A program made the position numbers and the translations under genes. Shown piece after piece: positions 60,690 through 64,000 of a stretch of DNA of 64,000 bases. The notes under the pieces were generated by a model. The model searched no databases. It was not told where the DNA came from and saw only the letters and a program-made list of their open reading frames with translations. Source of the stretch: CAVWNR01 sp963756525. GTDB lineage: Bacteria > Actinomycetota > Actinomycetes > Mycobacteriales > Jatrophihabitantaceae. The stretch is from positions 1,054,001 through 1,118,000 of the forward strand of contig CAVWNR010000009.1 of assembly GCA_963756525.1 (NCBI GenBank), written 5' to 3'. Position 1 is the stretch's first letter, and the number at the start of each line of letters is the position of its first letter.

Positions 60690-61687
60690 CGGTAGCCACC
60701 GAATCCGTCACCATGGCCAAGGCGCTCAACCGGGCGCTCGCCGACGCGCTGGACGCCGACCCTGCCGTCTGTGTCTTCGGCGAGGACGTCGGCACGCTGG
60801 GCGGCGTCTTCCGGGTCACCGACGGGCTGGCCGCCCGCTTCGGCGAGCAGCGGGTGTTCGACACGCCGCTGGCCGAGGCCGGCATCGTCGGCACCGCGAT
60901 CGGCATGGCGATGAACGGCCTGCGCCCGGTCGTCGAGATGCAGTTCGACGCGTTCGGCTACCCCGCGTTCGAGCAGATCACCAGCCACCTGGCCAAGATG
61001 CGCAACCGCACCCGCGGCAGGGTGGCCCTGCCGGTCGTCATCCGCATCCCGTACGGCGGCGGTATCGGCGGGGTTGAGCATCACAGCGACTCGTCCGAGG
61101 CGTACTTCGTGCACACGCCCGGCCTGCGCGTGGTCACTCCAGGCACGTCCGGCGACGCCTACCACCTGCTGCGCGCGGCCGTCGACTCACCCGATCCGGT
61201 GATCTTCCTGGAGCCGAAGCGGCGCTACCACACGAGCAGCGCGCCCGAGCCGGCGCTGCCGATCGAGCGGGCGCTCGTCCGCCGGCCGGGAGGCGACGTC
61301 ACGCTCATCGCCTACGGGCCGATGGTGGCGACCGCCCTGGAGGCCGCCGACGCGGCGACCGACGAGGGCTGGGACGTCGAGGTGATCGACCTGCGTTCGC
61401 TGGCCCCGTTCGACGACGAGACGGTGGCCGCATCTGTCCGGCGCACCGGCCGGGCGGTGGTGGTGCACGAGGCGTCCGGGTTCGCCGGCTACGGGGCCGA
61501 AGTCGCGGCCCGGCTCAGCGAGCAGTGCTTCCACTACCTGCACGCGCCGATCGGGCGGGTTACCGGCTTGGACATCCCGTACCCGCCGCCGCTGCTGGAG
61601 GCGCATCACCTGCCGAACGTCGACCGGATCCTGGACGCGATCGAGCGGCTGCAGTGGGACGACACGGTGGTGCTTCCCGGTGGCTGA
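60686..61687 (+). CDS. Branched-chain 2-oxoacid dehydrogenase E1 beta
   Basis: A 333-aa transketolase-like subunit. VFGEDVGTLGGVFRVTDGL, FDTPLAEAGIVGTAIGMAM, PYGGGIGGVEHHSDSSEAYF with the active-site His, and DLRSLAPFDDETV are conserved. The ATG overlaps the E1alpha stop by 4 bp. Together the E1 subunits decarboxylate the 2-oxoacid and acylate the E2 lipoyl group. Confidence 0.93.
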   Translation: MTVATESVTMAKALNRALADALDADPAVCVFGEDVGTLGGVFRVTDGLAARFGEQRVFDTPLAEAGIVGTAIGMAMNGLRPVVEMQFDAFGYPAFEQITSHLAKMRNRTRGRVALPVVIRIPYGGGIGGVEHHSDSSEAYFVHTPGLRVVTPGTSGDAYHLLRAAVDSPDPVIFLEPKRRYHTSSAPEPALPIERALVRRPGGDVTLIAYGPMVATALEAADAATDEGWDVEVIDLRSLAPFDDETVAASVRRTGRAVVVHEASGFAGYGAEVAARLSEQCFHYLHAPIGRVTGLDIPYPPPLLEAHHLPNVDRILDAIERLQWDDTVVLPGG

Positions 61688-62912
61688 GTTCCGGCTTCCC
61701 GACCTCGGCGAGGGGCTCGTCTCGGCGGAGATCGTCAGGTGGCTGGTCGCCGAGGGGGAGACGATCGCCGTCGACCAGCCGATGGTCGAGGTCGAGACGG
61801 CCAAGGCGAGCGTCGAGATCCCCGCGCCGTTCGCCGGTGTGGTCACCACGCTGCACGGACGCCCCGGCCAGAGCGTCCAGGTCGGCGCACCGTTGATCAC
61901 CGTCGACGTCGGGCCGGCGGCCTCCGCCGCGGAGTCCGGCCGCGTGCTGGTCGGCTACGGGACGTCGGCACAGACCTCGACTCGCCGCCACCGTCGTCGG
62001 CGAGTCGAGCCGGGCCACCCGCCGACGGGCGCAACGCCGACGGCGCCCGGTCGCACCGGGCGCCCGGTCATCTCGCCGCTGGTGCGCAAGCTCGCCCGCG
62101 ACCATGGCGTCGACATCGCGACCGTGCCGGGCAGCGGCCCGATGGGCACGGTGCTGCGCCGCGACGTCGAGGCCGCCCTCCCGGATCGGGCAACTTCGTT
62201 GCGCGCTACGCGGCAGGACGTTGCACGATCGGGGCGGATCGTCCTCACGGGTGCTCGCCGGGCTGCCGCTGAGCGACTGGCGCGGTCGCGGCGGGAAATT
62301 CCGGAGGCGACCGTCTGGGTCGACGTCGACGCCACCGAGCTGGTCGCCGCGCGGGCGGCGCTCAACGCCGCCAGGCCGGACGAGCCGGTGAGCCTGCTCG
62401 GGCTGCTGGCCCGGTTCGCCGTGCTCGGCCTGCGCCGGTTCCCCGAGCTGAACGCCCGCGTCGAGGAGGACGCCATCACGCTGCTCGACGCCGTGCATCT
62501 GGGCTTCGCCGCGCAGACCGACCGCGGGCTCGTCGTCCCCGTCGTCCGCGACGCGCAGCGGCTCACCACGCGCGAGCTGGCCACCGCCATCGGGTCACAC
62601 ACCACGGCCGCGCGGGCCGGCACCATCGCCCCCGCCGCGCTGACCGGCGGCACGTTCACCGTGAACAACTACGGCGTGTTCGGGGTCGACGGCTCGGCGG
62701 CGATCATCAACCACCCAGAGGTCGCCATCCTGGGCATGGGCCGGATCATGGATCGCCCGTGGGTGCTCGACGGCGCGCTCACCGTTCGCAAGCTCAGCCA
62801 ACTGACGCTGGCATTCGACCACCGAGCCTGCGACGGCGGCGTCGCAGGCGGCTTCCTGCGCTTCGTCGCCGACTGCGTCGAGTCGCCGATCACCGCCCTC
62901 GGTGATCTCTAG
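61680..62912 (+). CDS. Dihydrolipoamide acyltransferase E2
   Basis: A 410-aa core acyltransferase. One lipoyl domain has ETAKASVEIP with the lipoyl Lys42. A basic linker (STRRHRRRRVEPG) leads to a peripheral subunit-binding domain (ISPLVRKLARDHGVDIATVP, GSGPMGTVLRRDV), and the catalytic domain ends with FDHRACDGG carrying the catalytic His. The start is GTG 61680, overlapping E1beta by 8 bp. It completes the operon. Confidence 0.94.
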   Translation: MAEFRLPDLGEGLVSAEIVRWLVAEGETIAVDQPMVEVETAKASVEIPAPFAGVVTTLHGRPGQSVQVGAPLITVDVGPAASAAESGRVLVGYGTSAQTSTRRHRRRRVEPGHPPTGATPTAPGRTGRPVISPLVRKLARDHGVDIATVPGSGPMGTVLRRDVEAALPDRATSLRATRQDVARSGRIVLTGARRAAAERLARSRREIPEATVWVDVDATELVAARAALNAARPDEPVSLLGLLARFAVLGLRRFPELNARVEEDAITLLDAVHLGFAAQTDRGLVVPVVRDAQRLTTRELATAIGSHTTAARAGTIAPAALTGGTFTVNNYGVFGVDGSAAIINHPEVAILGMGRIMDRPWVLDGALTVRKLSQLTLAFDHRACDGGVAGGFLRFVADCVESPITALGDL

Positions 62913-63390
62913 CCCGACCTCTAGAACCGAGATGTAGCGGCCGTCGCGGCGCACCCGTCGCGCCCGCCAGCTGGACGACCCGCCCGGGGGGAGGCGGTCG
63001 TCGTGCGGCGTTGCGCTCGTCGAGTGCGCCGCGGCGGCCTGCGGATCGGGCACCGGCAGCACTCATCCCGCCGCGTCGACGGACGCGGCACAGGATTACG
63101 CGCAGTGCCCATCCCTGCCGCGCTACGACTGCGGCCACAGCCGCAGCGCGGACAGCTCATGCCGGTGGCGGCGGCCCCGTCAGAGCCACCAGTCCAGCCA
63201 CCAGTCGGTCCGTTTGTCCCTTCTGCCATGCGATGCCATGCTCTCCCCCTTCTCGCCAACGCCCGAGCCGCCGACTCAGCGAAGGCCGCCGATCCACGAG
63301 CTCGGTACTTGCCCTTAGGATCAAGCCGGAGGCAGCCCGATTTCAAATGCTGCGGCTGGCAGCAACCTGCCTGGCAGGAAATGCGGATCG
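62913..63390. other. Intergenic region after the bkd operon
   Basis: About 480 bp with no supported gene. Open frames on both strands are Arg/Ala/Pro-rich shadows. CTCTAG occurs twice at the left edge (62905, 62925). The right ~100 bp are less GC-rich and probably carry the promoter of the next gene. Confidence 0.5.
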
Positions 63391-64000
63391 GTGGTGACAG
63401 TGACCGACGGTGACGAGCTGACCGAGATCGACACGTCGCTCTACCGCTTCCTAGCAGTCAACCCCGGCGCGACCCTCGCCGACGCCGTCGCCGCACTCGA
63501 CTGGCCGGCGGGTGAGGTGGAGAAGTCCGCGTCCGCGCTGGTCGACATGGGGCTGCTCGCGACCGACGGCGGCGACTGCCTGCGGGCGGTGAGCCCGATG
63601 CTTGCCGAGGTGACCCAACTCGGCGCCGAGGAGTTCGAACTGAGCGCCCGGCGAGCCGCCGTGGAGTCGCGCCGCAAGGTGATCCGGCAGGTGATCCCGC
63701 ACTGGCTCGGCGTGCTGCACGACACCCCGCCGCACAGCACCGTCGACGTCGTCACGAGCCGGGTGGCGATGTCCAACGTCGTCATGCACTACGCGGAGCG
63801 GTGCCGGCAGGAGCTGCTGTCGGTCGCCCCCGGCCGTGGCCCGGGACGTATCGACCAGCGCACCCGGATGGCCAATCTGCACTCGTTGAACCGCGGCGTG
63901 CAGACCCGCGCGCTCTACCAGCACGCCGCGCTGCGGCACGGCACCACCCGGGCATACCTGCGCGAGCTGACCAGCCACGGCGCGAAGATCCGCGTCGCGC
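63391..64000 (+). CDS. TrmB/LuxR-like transcriptional regulator (3' partial)
   Basis: An open frame of ~203 codons that runs off the window. Residues 10-60 form a winged helix of the TrmB type (SLYRFLAVNPGATLADAVAA, VEKSASALVDMGLLATDGG). A helical linker (FELSARRAAVESRRKVIRQV) follows, then a sensor region containing MHYAERCRQELLSVAPGRGP and NRGVQTRALYQHAAL, as in actinobacterial LuxR-type regulators with a phospholipase-D-like sensor. A C-terminal LuxR HTH is expected beyond the edge. GTGs at 63391, 63394 and 63400 are possible starts; the ribosome site is weak. Confidence 0.72.
   Translation, partial: MVTVTDGDELTEIDTSLYRFLAVNPGATLADAVAALDWPAGEVEKSASALVDMGLLATDGGDCLRAVSPMLAEVTQLGAEEFELSARRAAVESRRKVIRQVIPHWLGVLHDTPPHSTVDVVTSRVAMSNVVMHYAERCRQELLSVAPGRGPGRIDQRTRMANLHSLNRGVQTRALYQHAALRHGTTRAYLRELTSHGAKIRVA

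Noticed and set aside
63003..63413. 136-codon plus-strand frame between the bkd operon and the last gene
   Set aside because: Arg/Pro/Ala-rich, no domain, no ribosome site, and overlaps the start of the better-supported regulator.

Overview
The window is high-GC DNA from a member of the Actinomycetota. Support comes from a BldC regulator, a DUF3073 protein, CsoR and HspR regulators, a maleylpyruvate-isomerase (mycothiol-type) protein, frequent GTG starts and many 4-bp GTGA start/stop overlaps. The order is uncertain; a Frankia/Jatrophihabitans-like soil actinomycete would fit, but that is inference. No rRNA, tRNA, CRISPR array or transposase gene was found.

Layout. (1) 1-13.2 kb is a catabolic island: a partial SDR, an HsaB-like flavin reductase, an operon of meta-cleavage hydrolase / 3-ketosteroid dehydrogenase-like flavoprotein / KshB-like reductase, a TauE-type exporter, two acyl-CoA ligases, a phosphotriesterase-like lactonase, an NTF2-like protein and a MaoC hydratase. 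It resembles part of a steroid or polycyclic degradation set whose oxygenases lie outside the window. It also holds a decayed gene at 5.5-6.2 kb and a ligase pseudogene that shares a perfect 311-bp direct repeat with the intact ligase. (2) 13.3-17.3 kb is accessory DNA: a basic-tailed protein, a lipase-like hydrolase, an XRE regulator, and a HEPN/MNT toxin-antitoxin pair. (3) 17.3-20.8 kb holds nagB, an APC permease and a ROK kinase, probably an amino-sugar unit. (4) 20.9-25.1 kb holds a DUF1264 protein, remnants of MEDS/STAS signalling genes, and a ROK repressor divergent from a DUF1479 dioxygenase-like gene with twin operators. (5) 25.1-32.7 kb holds stress and efflux functions: hspR/hsp20/J-protein, copA/csoR with two CsoR boxes, a broken BBE-type oxidase, and marR/MFS efflux. 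(6) 32.9-48.6 kb is housekeeping: bldC, DUF3073, and purine genes purM, purF, purL, purQ, purS, purC and purB. This block is interrupted by a DUF1800/DUF1501 pair, a gluconate unit (gntK-gntP) and a DUF559-type gene bounded by long inverted repeats. (7) 48.6-64 kb holds L-serine deaminase, Ohr/OsmC, a siderophore-interacting protein, the xylA-xylB-xylR operon, several envelope proteins, an Lrp regulator divergent from a branched-chain 2-oxoacid dehydrogenase operon (E1alpha, E1beta, E2, no E3), and a TrmB/LuxR-like regulator running off the end.

The most unusual items are the inverted-repeat-bounded DUF559 unit between purB and purC, the 311-bp repeat that frames the lactonase gene, the long hairpin embedded in the start of xylR, the eroded MEDS/STAS genes next to DUF1264, and the twin operators of the ROK/DUF1479 pair.
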